13,333 nt of DNA from Candidatus Sumerlaeota bacterium (GCA_026398575.1 JAPLSP010000458.1:1-13333), one strand, 5' to 3'; shown: positions 1 to 7,290, counted from the first letter of the stretch. Translations and numbers: made by a program. Notes: a model not told the origin generated them from the letters alone.

Positions 1-81
1 TATGTTATCGTATTTACGAATATGAGTACTTAGGTCCCTCGCCCGCCCAATCAAACGCCAATCCCCTCATCAGGAGCCCCC

Positions 82-855
82 ATGCCCAACCACTCAACCC
101 CCTCCGCTCTCCTAAAGCCAACCCGCCTAAAGAAGCTGCGCGGAATCACCGCGTTTGTCATGCTGCTGTTTGCGATTGGCCTGTGCATCGCTTTTCTTGC
201 GTGGGAGCATACTACCGGCGGCCCCAAACCGGGATGGAGCCACGTCGCGCATTATGCGGTGCGCGTTGCGATCATCGTGCTCGCTCTTATCGGCTGGTAC
301 TGGACCCAAGCCATGATCGGCAGCCGCACGATCAAAGACGGCCAGATCGCCGACGGCCTCCACGACCTTACCGCCCCTCTGAATCGCTATCTCAATTCAA
401 ATCCCCGCGCCGCCAACGCAGTCCTGATCGTCAGTTCGGGCTGCATTGATATGCTTGGGCTGTTCGTCATCGCCTATTCCATCGTGGGCGACTCGCTGCG
501 GCCGTTCATCGCCCTGCTGATGCTCTTTGGCTTGAGGCAGATATGCCAGGCCGTCTGCGCCTTGCCGCAGCCGCAAGGGATTATCTGGCGCAACCCCGGA
601 TTCCCATCCTTGTTCGTAACCTACGGCGTCGGCAACGACTTCTTCTTCTCCGGCCACACCTCCATCGCCGTCCTCGGCGCCATCGAACTGGCACATCTGA
701 ATGTCTGGCTCGGCGCGGTCGGCGCCCTCATCGCAATCTTCGAAGCGACGGTGGTGATCATCCTGCGCGCCCACTACACCCTGGACGTCTTCACCGCCAT
801 CTTCACGGCTTTCTGTTCCGCGGCATTCGCAGGTTGGGCTTGCGGGCTTTTTTGA
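82..855 (+). CDS. PAP2_C-type (sphingomyelin-synthase-like) membrane phosphatase/phosphotransferase
   Basis: This is an integral membrane protein of 257 residues with about six hydrophobic segments (roughly 21-41, 58-78, 112-135, 140-158, 195-230 and 234-255). The catalytic signature of the lipid phosphatase/phosphotransferase superfamily is present: SGHT at 190-193 and a downstream H231-x3-D235 in the context RAHYTLD. This spacing and context match the PAP2_C branch, which includes sphingomyelin synthases, better than classical PAP2 with its KxxxxxxRP motif, which I do not see. The likely role is transfer or hydrolysis of a phospho-headgroup on a membrane lipid; the substrate is unknown. The start is supported by AGGAG at 72-76, five bases before the ATG. 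It stands alone on this strand and converges on the DUF3800 gene. The family call is fairly firm; a specific reaction is not. Confidence 0.85.
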   Translation: MPNHSTPSALLKPTRLKKLRGITAFVMLLFAIGLCIAFLAWEHTTGGPKPGWSHVAHYAVRVAIIVLALIGWYWTQAMIGSRTIKDGQIADGLHDLTAPLNRYLNSNPRAANAVLIVSSGCIDMLGLFVIAYSIVGDSLRPFIALLMLFGLRQICQAVCALPQPQGIIWRNPGFPSLFVTYGVGNDFFFSGHTSIAVLGAIELAHLNVWLGAVGALIAIFEATVVIILRAHYTLDVFTAIFTAFCSAAFAGWACGLF

Positions 856-965
856 AATGCCGGACATTTTTGCCAAATTCGAATCGCATTATTTTCTTGA
901 CCTGCCCAGCCTGCGATAGCGAAACTCAACGCGGCTGTCGGACGAAATTCGGCTGCATGCCGTGT

Positions 966-989
966 GAAAAAATCTCTTGGGATTTTTTC
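966..989 (-). terminator. A/T-rich hairpin directly after the DUF3800 stop codon
   Basis: GAAAAAATC (966-974) and GATTTTTTC (981-989) form a perfect 9-bp inverted repeat with a 6-base loop. It abuts the DUF3800 stop codon at 990-992. On the minus strand it gives an A-run stem followed by a T-run, which could act as a weak terminator for DUF3800. The stem is mostly A-T pairs, so its strength is doubtful. Confidence 0.4.
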
Positions 990-1841
990 CTATATCCGAA
1001 GCCGACGAGTTGCCAAGGCCCCTGCTGTTAGGGGCCTTTTTTCATTATAATAGACGCCGTATTTCTTCCCGCTTACATCGTCAATATCATGAACAAAAGA
1101 AACCTTGCTCCAAAGCAACTGGATAAAGCGATCCTCACCCCGCTCATACAAACGCTGTAAAGCCCAGAGGAAATAATCCACCGCCTGCAAGCCGCCTTGC
1201 TCATGGTTATAGGAACAATGCACTCTGACCAGGGAATCCGCCGAGACGCCGTGCGCTTTGCAGAAACGGTCTCGCGTGTGCTCCAGTGTTTCAGCCAGCG
1301 CCTTGGTTCGGTTGGATTGGCCTCTTCGCGAAAAGCAGACTTCATAAAACGATTCCTTATGCAACCTTTGACTGAAAAGCCGCCTTGCCATGTGATCATA
1401 TAGCTCGTCAGGATGATATCGGTAAGCGGGATCCGCAGCGTTTCGTCCCCGCACATAATGGTAAGCGGCCTGCATATTCTTAATGACCGCAGAGAAGCGA
1501 ATATCCTGGCCAAGAAGCGCAGTAAAAACCATCTTTCGAATTTCGGGCAAGTCATCCTTCGCATGAAAGGCAATCGCTGTTTTCTTTTGCGCCGCATTAA
1601 GGGATGGGACCCCCCTAAAATAAGGATCAGCCATAATAGCGCAGCGCAACTCCGCCAAATCCTTGTCGAGTCGCTGCGGATCTGTCACATCCAAGAGTCC
1701 CAATATAAAGTGATTGGGAATGCCGCCAGATCCGGCCACGATCTCTCCCTTTTTGTTGAAGAGAACACCGTCGCCAGACTCATCAACAAAATAATACTTG
1801 CTGGCCAATGATTGTGCCGGGAATGGTTCTACGGATTCCAT
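990..1841 (-). CDS. DUF3800 domain protein
   Basis: This 283-residue protein has the family's layout: an N-terminal acidic motif DESGD (20-24) in the strand YYFVDESGDG, FHAKDD around 92-97, a central helical region with HPDELYDHM (143-151), and QAVDYFLWALQR (219-230) followed by VHDID near 250-254. DUF3800 proteins are predicted to have an RNase H-like fold with conserved acidic residues, and they often occur in mobile or defence-rich regions; their biochemical role is poorly known. The ATG has only a weak AAGG about nine bases upstream. By eye the gene is clearly A+T-richer than its neighbours, consistent with horizontal transfer. The C-terminal stretch KKYGVYYNEKRPL resembles other family members, so the reading frame through the antisense terminator appears genuine. 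It is intact, with no partner toxin or helicase beside it. Confidence 0.85.
   Translation of the reverse strand: MESVEPFPAQSLASKYYFVDESGDGVLFNKKGEIVAGSGGIPNHFILGLLDVTDPQRLDKDLAELRCAIMADPYFRGVPSLNAAQKKTAIAFHAKDDLPEIRKMVFTALLGQDIRFSAVIKNMQAAYHYVRGRNAADPAYRYHPDELYDHMARRLFSQRLHKESFYEVCFSRRGQSNRTKALAETLEHTRDRFCKAHGVSADSLVRVHCSYNHEQGGLQAVDYFLWALQRLYERGEDRFIQLLWSKVSFVHDIDDVSGKKYGVYYNEKRPLTAGALATRRLRI
1015..1042 (+). terminator. Rho-independent terminator of the PAP2_C gene
   Basis: AAGGCCCC (1015-1022) pairs perfectly with GGGGCCTT (1031-1038) across an 8-base loop, and the T-run reaches 1042. It lies about 160 bases past the PAP2_C stop in the right orientation. There is no matching T-run on the other strand, so it should act mainly on plus-strand transcripts. 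The whole element lies inside the last 16 or so codons of the convergent DUF3800 gene. Confidence 0.85.
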
Positions 1842-1986
1842 GTCGGAGCCTTAAAGTCAGTGCTATTGCCGAGTTCTCTTTCTCATGGCTTGAATTGCCC
1901 GCTTTTGCACCGCTACAGTCAGCAGAAATTTCTCCTCGTTCTGGGCATTCCTGCGCTCGTCACATTCATCGTAAAAGCGCTTTGTG

Positions 1987-4014
1987 CTATTTCAGCCATC
2001 CTCTTTTTTTCATCTCTTGCTCGTACTGCTTCCGCAGGTCGGCGGCGGTGTTGGTTGCGATGGCGGCGCCTTGGGTTCCTTCGCCGATCAGCCATGCCCC
2101 TTTTCTGGGTTCGGTGGAGACGATGTATTTGTAGTTTCGCAGCTCTTTTTCCGTCGCCTGCGCTTCGGAAGGAGTTTGCGCGGGAGGAAGCTCGAAGACA
2201 TCATAAGGCTGGCCATGCTGAATCGCCCAGACTTCCAGCCATTGTTGAAGCATCCAATCGGCGGGATTGCGGATTTTGTTTTCCCACAGGCTCGATAGCG
2301 CCCATGCGCGATAGGAGCGAAGGACCGCGAGGTCGGCTTTGGGTTTGGGCGGAGGCGCGGCGGCGAGGCGTTTATGGAATTCGCCCGCGCGCTCCCAGCT
2401 GTCGGGGCGGACTTTGGGGAAGGTGTTGCCGTAGCCCAGCCATATAATCGCATCGGGGCCTTGAACGAGTTGTTCGCGCGCCACGCGATCCACCTGTTCA
2501 GGCGAGACGTCCACTTGTCCGTTAGGACCGCCGTAGGTGTGCGCCTGCATCCAGGGGATCAGCAAGCGGTGATAGCGGCGCGCCAATCCCGCGCAATAGC
2601 TCATGTCGCGCGGAATATTCGCGCCATATCCTGAACCCGTCGCTGGATAGGGGTCCAGGTGAACTATGTCGAGGTTGCGCGTCAGCAGTTCCTGACCACT
2701 GCCGTCATGATCGTTGTTGAGATCGAATACTCCCATGCGCGTGGTATTGCGAAAAAGAAGAAGCCCGGGCGCCACCTGGGCGATTTCGTCGCGAACCATT
2801 CCGCACAGCGCGGCGCAGCCTTCATGTAAACTATAAAACCACCAGCCGTAAGTGTCGGGGCCATAGACTTCCGGGAAACCCCACGTGCGCGGATATTCGA
2901 TCTCGCCGGCATGGGCGCGGAAGGCGGCAATCGAGGGCTCGCTATAATCCCAAAGCGGATAGCTGACCACGGGCGCGCCGGTGTGGCCGGTGATGTAGAA
3001 GCATTCATCGCCGAATCGCCCGGCCAGCACGACGTCCAGCGGAAAGCGTCCGCCATTGGCCTCGTTCCAGATGGCAAGCGTTTTGCGCACGGCGGCACGG
3101 AGCGCCTGACTCGTGCTATCGCCGCGAGCGCTGACATTGCCGTGCTGAAACATCCAATACTGGTTCGTCCCGTGATAAGCCCAGTACACGGCGACCCCCG
3201 CGTGGTCCAGCATCGCGCCTTCCATTCCGCTCAGGTCAAAGGTCAGGCGATACAGTTTGCGATTCCTGGCTTCAGGCGGATCGCGCATTTCCGGCGTGAA
3301 GCTGTCGGCCTCCAGTTTCGTATCCGCCGGGGCTTCGGCGATGGCCGCCGGAATGATTTTCAGATGTTGCCGGCCATCGAAGGGCTTGAGCGGGATGATG
3401 ATCTCGGCGCGGACGGGCGCGGGCATGTCGGGATAATAGTGACCGACTTTTTCCGCGCCGGCTTTGGGCGCGCCCGTACCGCCGCTGCCGCGCGTATAGG
3501 GGAAGCCTTTGCTATAGACCGGCGGCTCGATGACGATGTCCTGTTTGCGCGGCTCGAAGGCGAACAGATGCCGGTCTATCGCTTTTCCACGGAAGGCGCC
3601 GCCGATCATGAGCGCGTCCACAGGGGCGAATCCCAGCGACTTTACCAGGTCGCGGTTTTCGGTGACGTCGGGGAAATCAATATGGTATTTCATCCCGAGG
3701 CGGCGGGCGGTTTCGAGCGCTGCGCGAGCGTCGGCGGCATTGCGCGCACCCCAGCTGACCAGCCCGACGCCATGCGCCTTCAGATCGCTGAAGTCGCTCT
3801 CGGTCGAAACCACCTTGCGATACGAAGTCCACGCCACCGGCCACTGCGGATCGCCCGGCCGAATCGGTAGTGTGGATTTTCCGGACGTTGTTTGATCTTG
3901 GACGCTGTTGACTGAAGCAGCATTCGGCGGCTGCGCTATGGCGGAAAAAAGGAAATTAAGAAGGATAATTTTCAGCAAAGGCGAGTAGATGATATTGATT
4001 TTTGAATCTGTCAT
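1987..4014 (-). CDS. Secreted (beta/alpha)8-barrel glycoside-hydrolase-like protein
   Basis: I start this gene at the ATG at 4014 (675 residues) because it gives a normal export signal: a short polar N-terminus, a hydrophobic core at about 11-27, and a small-residue cleavage region after it. An upstream ATG at 4125 in the same frame would add 37 Arg-rich residues encoded by repeat-like DNA. There is no clear Shine-Dalgarno at 4014. The barrel is suggested by alternating strands and helices from about residue 60: DLKAHGVGLVSW (78-89), GMKYHIDFPDV (107-117), VVLAGRFGDECF (328-339), IVHLDPYP (450-457) and DAIIWLGYGN (521-530). GDE at 335-337 sits where many clan-A enzymes carry the acid/base, and an insertion at about 150-300 looks beta-rich. 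The C-terminal part (about 560-645) resembles the Rossmann/amidotransferase-like domain found after barrels in some beta-galactosidases. I cannot assign a GH family. A role in polysaccharide or glycoconjugate breakdown is inference. Confidence 0.6.
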   Translation of the reverse strand: MTDSKINIIYSPLLKIILLNFLFSAIAQPPNAASVNSVQDQTTSGKSTLPIRPGDPQWPVAWTSYRKVVSTESDFSDLKAHGVGLVSWGARNAADARAALETARRLGMKYHIDFPDVTENRDLVKSLGFAPVDALMIGGAFRGKAIDRHLFAFEPRKQDIVIEPPVYSKGFPYTRGSGGTGAPKAGAEKVGHYYPDMPAPVRAEIIIPLKPFDGRQHLKIIPAAIAEAPADTKLEADSFTPEMRDPPEARNRKLYRLTFDLSGMEGAMLDHAGVAVYWAYHGTNQYWMFQHGNVSARGDSTSQALRAAVRKTLAIWNEANGGRFPLDVVLAGRFGDECFYITGHTGAPVVSYPLWDYSEPSIAAFRAHAGEIEYPRTWGFPEVYGPDTYGWWFYSLHEGCAALCGMVRDEIAQVAPGLLLFRNTTRMGVFDLNNDHDGSGQELLTRNLDIVHLDPYPATGSGYGANIPRDMSYCAGLARRYHRLLIPWMQAHTYGGPNGQVDVSPEQVDRVAREQLVQGPDAIIWLGYGNTFPKVRPDSWERAGEFHKRLAAAPPPKPKADLAVLRSYRAWALSSLWENKIRNPADWMLQQWLEVWAIQHGQPYDVFELPPAQTPSEAQATEKELRNYKYIVSTEPRKGAWLIGEGTQGAAIATNTAADLRKQYEQEMKKRGWLK

Positions 4015-4064
4015 TTCGAATCGGCTCAGTAAAGGATTGCTCTTGCGACGGCGTTGGCCCCCTT

Positions 4065-4131
4065 CGAGGAGCGATAATTCCGTGTTCCACCGCCGAGGGT
4101 TCGCTCCGCTATCGCTTCGCATCACCCACGG
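4065..4131. repeat. Possible intergenic repeat with nested inverted repeats
   Basis: Within the 287-base gap between the barrel gene and the SGNH gene, CCGTG (4080-4084) can pair with CACGG (4127-4131). GAGGAGCGATA (from 4066) is partly complementary to TATCGCTTC (4110-4118). The interior holds near-repeats of the type TTCGCTCCGC/TCGCTTCGC. The look is of a dispersed palindromic element, not coding DNA. No second copy lies in this window, so the repeat status is a guess. I see no gene in the rest of the gap. Confidence 0.3.
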
Positions 4132-4174
4132 CTAAGACAATAAATCCCTTTTGGGGAAAAATATCCAAGATTCA

Positions 4175-4194
4175 GAGCCTGCTTCAGCGGGCTC
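4175..4194. terminator. Hairpin downstream of the SGNH gene
   Basis: GAGCCTGC (4175-4182) and GCGGGCTC (4187-4194) form an 8-bp stem with a 4-base loop. One position is a U-G wobble on the plus strand but an A-C mismatch on the minus strand. It lies about 110 bases after the SGNH stop (minus strand). The U-tract on either side is poor, so this is at best a weak or decayed terminator. Confidence 0.3.
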
Positions 4195-4301
4195 CTGTTT
4201 GTCCCTGGCATTAGCCAAAGGGGCGGAAGGTGTATCGTAACTATAGGACGTATCATGGGCGCTAATGTTTTTGCCTTCTTCACGAGCTGTTGTTTGCCGC
4301 G

Positions 4302-5252
4302 CTAGGGTTTCACCCCGCTGAACGGATATTTCGACACGGCTTCCCACGCGATTTGCTGAAGCAGGAGGTTCAACTTCTCATCCCATGCGGTGTTGGCGCC
4401 GCGCGCTTTCAGATAGAACTGCGGCATCGGGAGGCCGACCGGAGTGCGGCGATAAATCGCGGCGAACTGGCAATAGACGCACAGCGCCATCACGGGCGCA
4501 GTCGGGTGGCCGATCCCATCCTTAAACATCTCATCCGGGCTTTTCAATCCCGGCGCCTGGCCTTGGGCGATTTTTTCGCGCAGAACCATTACAGCCTCCC
4601 CGACGGGAACGATGAAAACGGCTTGCTTGCCGTATTTTTGATTCAAGGCCTGGACCTGCGCTTCCATTTTCTTGAACCATTCCGCCTGGCCTTGACGAAG
4701 ACCGTTCAAGGGCGTCTTTTTGCGATCCTCATTCTTGAATTGCCCGAAATTCAGCAAATTGCCATCATAGGGCATCCATGAGGCTTGAATCAGAATCCGG
4801 ATATTCGGGTTATGCGCCAGCGCTAGCTCCGTGAAACGGTCAATCCCTTCGTCGGGAAGCAGCAAGTGCGGCGAGAGCGTCAGGACGTCCACATTGCCGG
4901 CGATCAAGGCCTGCTTGGCCCGGTTCTTGTCGTCCGGCAAATTCCAGTGCTGGATCGTCCGCGAACCGCCTATGGATTGCGTGCCGGCCAGCACATGATC
5001 TTTGATGCCGGCCATTTTTGCAACTTCGGTGAGCGGGCTGGCAACGAACACATGAAAACTATGGCCGCAGATAAAAACGCGCTGACCTTGAGTGATTGGT
5101 TGTTGCAGAGGCGCGCTGGTGACGGCTTGCGGCGCGGCATCGAGCGATTTCTGCACATCGGCGGACCTGGCAGCATTGCTCCAAAGGCCCAGAGCCAGAC
5201 CCAAAAAGATCGCCAATATGCGAACTGGATAAGAATAACTGCAAAGCTTCAT
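4302..5252 (-). CDS. Secreted SGNH-hydrolase-like protein
   Basis: The protein has 316 residues and a signal peptide at about 1-31 (hydrophobic core 11-24, ending in ARSA). Block I of the SGNH fold appears as VFICGHSFHVF, with the nucleophile position at S65 in GHS rather than the usual GDS. SIGGSR (93-98) fits the block II glycine region. DGIGHP (245-250) fits block V, with D245 and H249 as catalytic dyad members. Related proteins with GHSFH, QSIGGSR and LLPDEGID are common in Planctomycetes, from general knowledge of the group. A secreted esterase or deacetylase acting on a polysaccharide or glycoconjugate is likely; the substrate is unknown. AAGAAGAG at 5261-5268, eight bases before the ATG, supports this start. 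The gene follows aroE on the same strand after a 143-base gap that holds a repeat hairpin. Confidence 0.75.
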   Translation of the reverse strand: MKLCSYSYPVRILAIFLGLALGLWSNAARSADVQKSLDAAPQAVTSAPLQQPITQGQRVFICGHSFHVFVASPLTEVAKMAGIKDHVLAGTQSIGGSRTIQHWNLPDDKNRAKQALIAGNVDVLTLSPHLLLPDEGIDRFTELALAHNPNIRILIQASWMPYDGNLLNFGQFKNEDRKKTPLNGLRQGQAEWFKKMEAQVQALNQKYGKQAVFIVPVGEAVMVLREKIAQGQAPGLKSPDEMFKDGIGHPTAPVMALCVYCQFAAIYRRTPVGLPMPQFYLKARGANTAWDEKLNLLLQQIAWEAVSKYPFSGVKP

Positions 5253-5348
5253 AGAATAATCTCTTCTTATTAATAGGATAAAATTCCTGCTGCATCGCTC
5301 GTCAGAATTAAATCAACATTTCGAGTCTGAACTCTTGCGGATACGAGC

Positions 5349-5377
5349 AGCGCCAGCTTTTGGAGATAAGGTGGCGC
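5349..5377. repeat. Dispersed repeat, copy 1 (hairpin-forming)
   Basis: The 16 bases 5350-5365 recur exactly at 13239-13254. After one inserted base here, the match continues (TAAGGTGGC) to 5375. In this copy the element also folds on itself: GCGCCAGCTT (5350-5359) against AAGGTGGCGC (5368-5377), ten pairs with one mismatch. It lies between the aroE stop and the SGNH gene. Neither strand gives a T-run, so it is not a classical intrinsic terminator. Confidence 0.6.
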
Positions 5378-5395
5378 CGTCCCATTCCGCATTTG

Positions 5396-6280
5396 CTATT
5401 CCAGTCCCAGGTTGCGCGCCAGGACGCGCTTCATCAGCGCGGCGTCAGGCCATTGACCGGTCCAGATTTCAATCGAACGCGCGCCTTGATAAGCCAGCAT
5501 CCCCAAGCCGCTCAGGAAGCGACAGCCGCGCTTTCGCGCTTCTTGTAATAACCGCGTCTCGGCGGGGATATAGATCGTGTCATAAACAAACTGCCCCGCG
5601 CGCAACCACTCCGGATCGAGCGGCAGGGCGTCGCCTGGCTTCATCCCGAGCGACGTGGCGTTGACGATCAGATCGGCTTCCACTGTCGCGGCGCGCGCCT
5701 CCGGCGAATGAGGATCGGCGTGCGCGACCTCGAAGCCTTTGGGGGCTTCTTTGAGGCCTTGAAGCGTCGCGCATAATTCCACGCGTTTCGATTCGGTGCG
5801 GTTGAGGAGCATGATGGATTGCGCGCCGCGCAGCGCCAGCGCCACTGCCATCGCATGACCGGCTCCGCCCGTCCCCACCATCACGGCGCGCTTGCCCTTG
5901 GGATCGTATCCGCCGTCCACCTCCAGGGTCTTGAGAAAGCCGAATCCATCCGTGCTGTGTCCGATGAGGCGCCCATCATCCGTGACGTGAATAGTGTTGA
6001 CCGAATGGCAGACGCGCGCTTCGAGCGATATCTCATCCAGAAATTCGATGACGGCGGGCTTGTGAGGAATCGTCACGTTCATCCCCAGCATTCCAAGGGC
6101 GCGAATGCCGCGAACCGCCTCCCCCATCCGGTCGGGCCGCACCGGGAATGGCACATAGATCAGATTCATGCCGCTTCCCGCATAAACGGCGTTATGCATG
6201 GGCGGCGAGAGCGTGTGGGTCACGGGCCAGGCCATGACGCCCACCACGCGTGTTGTTCCAGTAACGTTTGGAGTGTCCAT
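5396..6280 (-). CDS. aroE: Shikimate dehydrogenase (NADP+)
   Basis: AroE reduces 3-dehydroshikimate to shikimate with NADPH, a cytosolic step toward chorismate and aromatic amino acids. From the ATG at 6280 the protein has 294 residues, close to the usual 270-290. The shikimate site is visible as TLSPPMHN (23-30), catalytic K74 in VTIPHK, SVNT (93-96) and catalytic D111 in GHSTDGFGF. The NADP-binding domain has the GTGGAG loop (136-141) and NRT (160-162), followed by VNATSLGM (206-213) and a late AYQGA with Q265. I reject the in-frame ATG at 6352 because the 24 extra residues are encoded by heptamer tandem repeats. There is no good Shine-Dalgarno before 6280; repeat units occupy that position. 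It lies 68 bases after the prepilin peptidase and is probably co-transcribed with it. Confidence 0.95.
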   Translation of the reverse strand: MDTPNVTGTTRVVGVMAWPVTHTLSPPMHNAVYAGSGMNLIYVPFPVRPDRMGEAVRGIRALGMLGMNVTIPHKPAVIEFLDEISLEARVCHSVNTIHVTDDGRLIGHSTDGFGFLKTLEVDGGYDPKGKRAVMVGTGGAGHAMAVALALRGAQSIMLLNRTESKRVELCATLQGLKEAPKGFEVAHADPHSPEARAATVEADLIVNATSLGMKPGDALPLDPEWLRAGQFVYDTIYIPAETRLLQEARKRGCRFLSGLGMLAYQGARSIEIWTGQWPDAALMKRVLARNLGLE

Positions 6281-6286
6281 GGGGAT

Positions 6287-6350
6287 GAGTTCCGAGTTCC
6301 GAGTTCCGAGTTTCGAGTTCACAATCCGCAATCCGCAATCCGCAATTGTC
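6287..6350. repeat. Composite heptamer tandem array
   Basis: Two adjoining arrays share a 7-base period but differ in unit. GAGTTCC is present three times exactly (6287-6307), then as GAGTTTC and a partial GAGTTC to 6320. CAATCCG is present three times exactly (6322-6342), then as CAATTGT to about 6349. The arrays fill the gap between the prepilin peptidase stop and the aroE start. They resemble the heptameric short tandem repeats known from cyanobacteria and seen in some environmental genomes. Confidence 0.9.
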
Positions 6351-7290
6351 AATGGCGTATTCCGAGAATATCATAGGCGATGGAAATGATATAAGGCTGA
6401 AAAAATAATAAGATGTATGTCGCGATGGCGATGGAAGGGCCAAATGGAAGATGATGAAATTTGCCGGCTTCCGTGTGGCCCTCGCCTTCGGGGGATTTCC
6501 ATTCTGCGATTTTTTGAAGAAGGATCGTCGTCAGGCCAATGCCCGACCCGATAAAGGAGGCCACTCCCAGAACCAGCAGGCAATTGACCCATCCCAAGAA
6601 AGCGCCGATGCACGCGAACAACTTGAGATCGCCCATGCCCATCGCTTCCTTGCGGAAAAGGAGTTTGCCCATGACGCCCACCGCCCACAGCATTCCATAC
6701 CCAAACGCGGCGCCGAATGCGGAATTGGCCAGCGGCCCCCACCACGCGTACGCCGGCGCCGGCGCCAGCGCCACCACCGCCAATCGCATGGCGCGCGGCC
6801 CACAGAGCGGCGCCAGAGCCAACAGAACGATCCCCGCCGCCGCGCCCCCCAGACTCATGGAATCCGGAATGATCCAGTGATCCAGGTCCGTGAAAGTGGA
6901 GATGATCAGCAGCGAGGTAAGCGCGATGAATACTACCGTGATGTAGGAATAACGGTTCGTCCAAAAAATCGCCGTGAACAGCAGCGCCGTCAGCAATTCA
7001 ATCAGGAAATAGCGCGCGCTGAACGGCGCGCCGCAATCCCGGCAGCGCCCCTTCAGCGCCCAATAGCTGATGAGTGGAATATTGTCGTACCATCGGATCG
7101 GCGATCCGCAGGAATAGCAGAACGAGCGGCGCGGGCGGTTGACCGAAAGCCCGAGCGGAATCCGGTAGATACAGACGTTGAAAAAGCTCCCGAACGTCGC
7201 GCCCAGCGCAAAGCAAATCGCGACATGAATCGGAAACAACTCAGGCGCAAAAATTCCTTGCAAGGATTGGATCAAGACTTCACGCAACAA
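6349..7290 (-). CDS. Bifunctional prepilin peptidase / N-methyltransferase (A24 family)
   Basis: PilD-type enzymes cut the leader of type IV prepilins and type II secretion pseudopilins at the inner membrane, and methylate the new N-terminus. This 313-residue protein has the N-terminal domain signature GSFFNVCIYRIP (34-45). Its zinc-binding cysteines are C58, C61, C83 and C86, which indicate a complete bifunctional form. The two catalytic aspartates are D135 in FTDLD and D221 in GMGDLKL. Several hydrophobic helices (about 20-40, 95-131, 144-163, 168-186, 192-212, 225-258, 284-306) anchor it. The start is a TTG: AGGAG at 7296-7300 precedes TTG at 7288-7290 (spacing 5) and another TTG at 7285-7287 (spacing 8), with no better ATG. 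No pilin or secretion genes are in the window; aroE follows directly. Confidence 0.93.
   Translation of the reverse strand: MLREVLIQSLQGIFAPELFPIHVAICFALGATFGSFFNVCIYRIPLGLSVNRPRRSFCYSCGSPIRWYDNIPLISYWALKGRCRDCGAPFSARYFLIELLTALLFTAIFWTNRYSYITVVFIALTSLLIISTFTDLDHWIIPDSMSLGGAAAGIVLLALAPLCGPRAMRLAVVALAPAPAYAWWGPLANSAFGAAFGYGMLWAVGVMGKLLFRKEAMGMGDLKLFACIGAFLGWVNCLLVLGVASFIGSGIGLTTILLQKIAEWKSPEGEGHTEAGKFHHLPFGPSIAIATYILLFFQPYIISIAYDILGIRH

Noticed and set aside
1976..1985. AAAGCGCTTT palindrome as terminator of the barrel gene
   Set aside because: It has no loop and no T-run; the short palindrome is likely chance.
2911..3870. 319-codon plus-strand open frame opposite the barrel gene
   Set aside because: It is antisense to a frame with a signal peptide and coherent strand/helix pattern; its own translation has no recognisable domain.
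6287..6350. CRISPR-like array
   Set aside because: The units are 7 bases with no spacers and there are no cas genes; these are simple tandem repeats.
6281..6352. N-terminal extension of AroE by 24 residues
   Set aside because: The extension is encoded by heptamer tandem repeats, and AroE homology begins only after the ATG at 6280.
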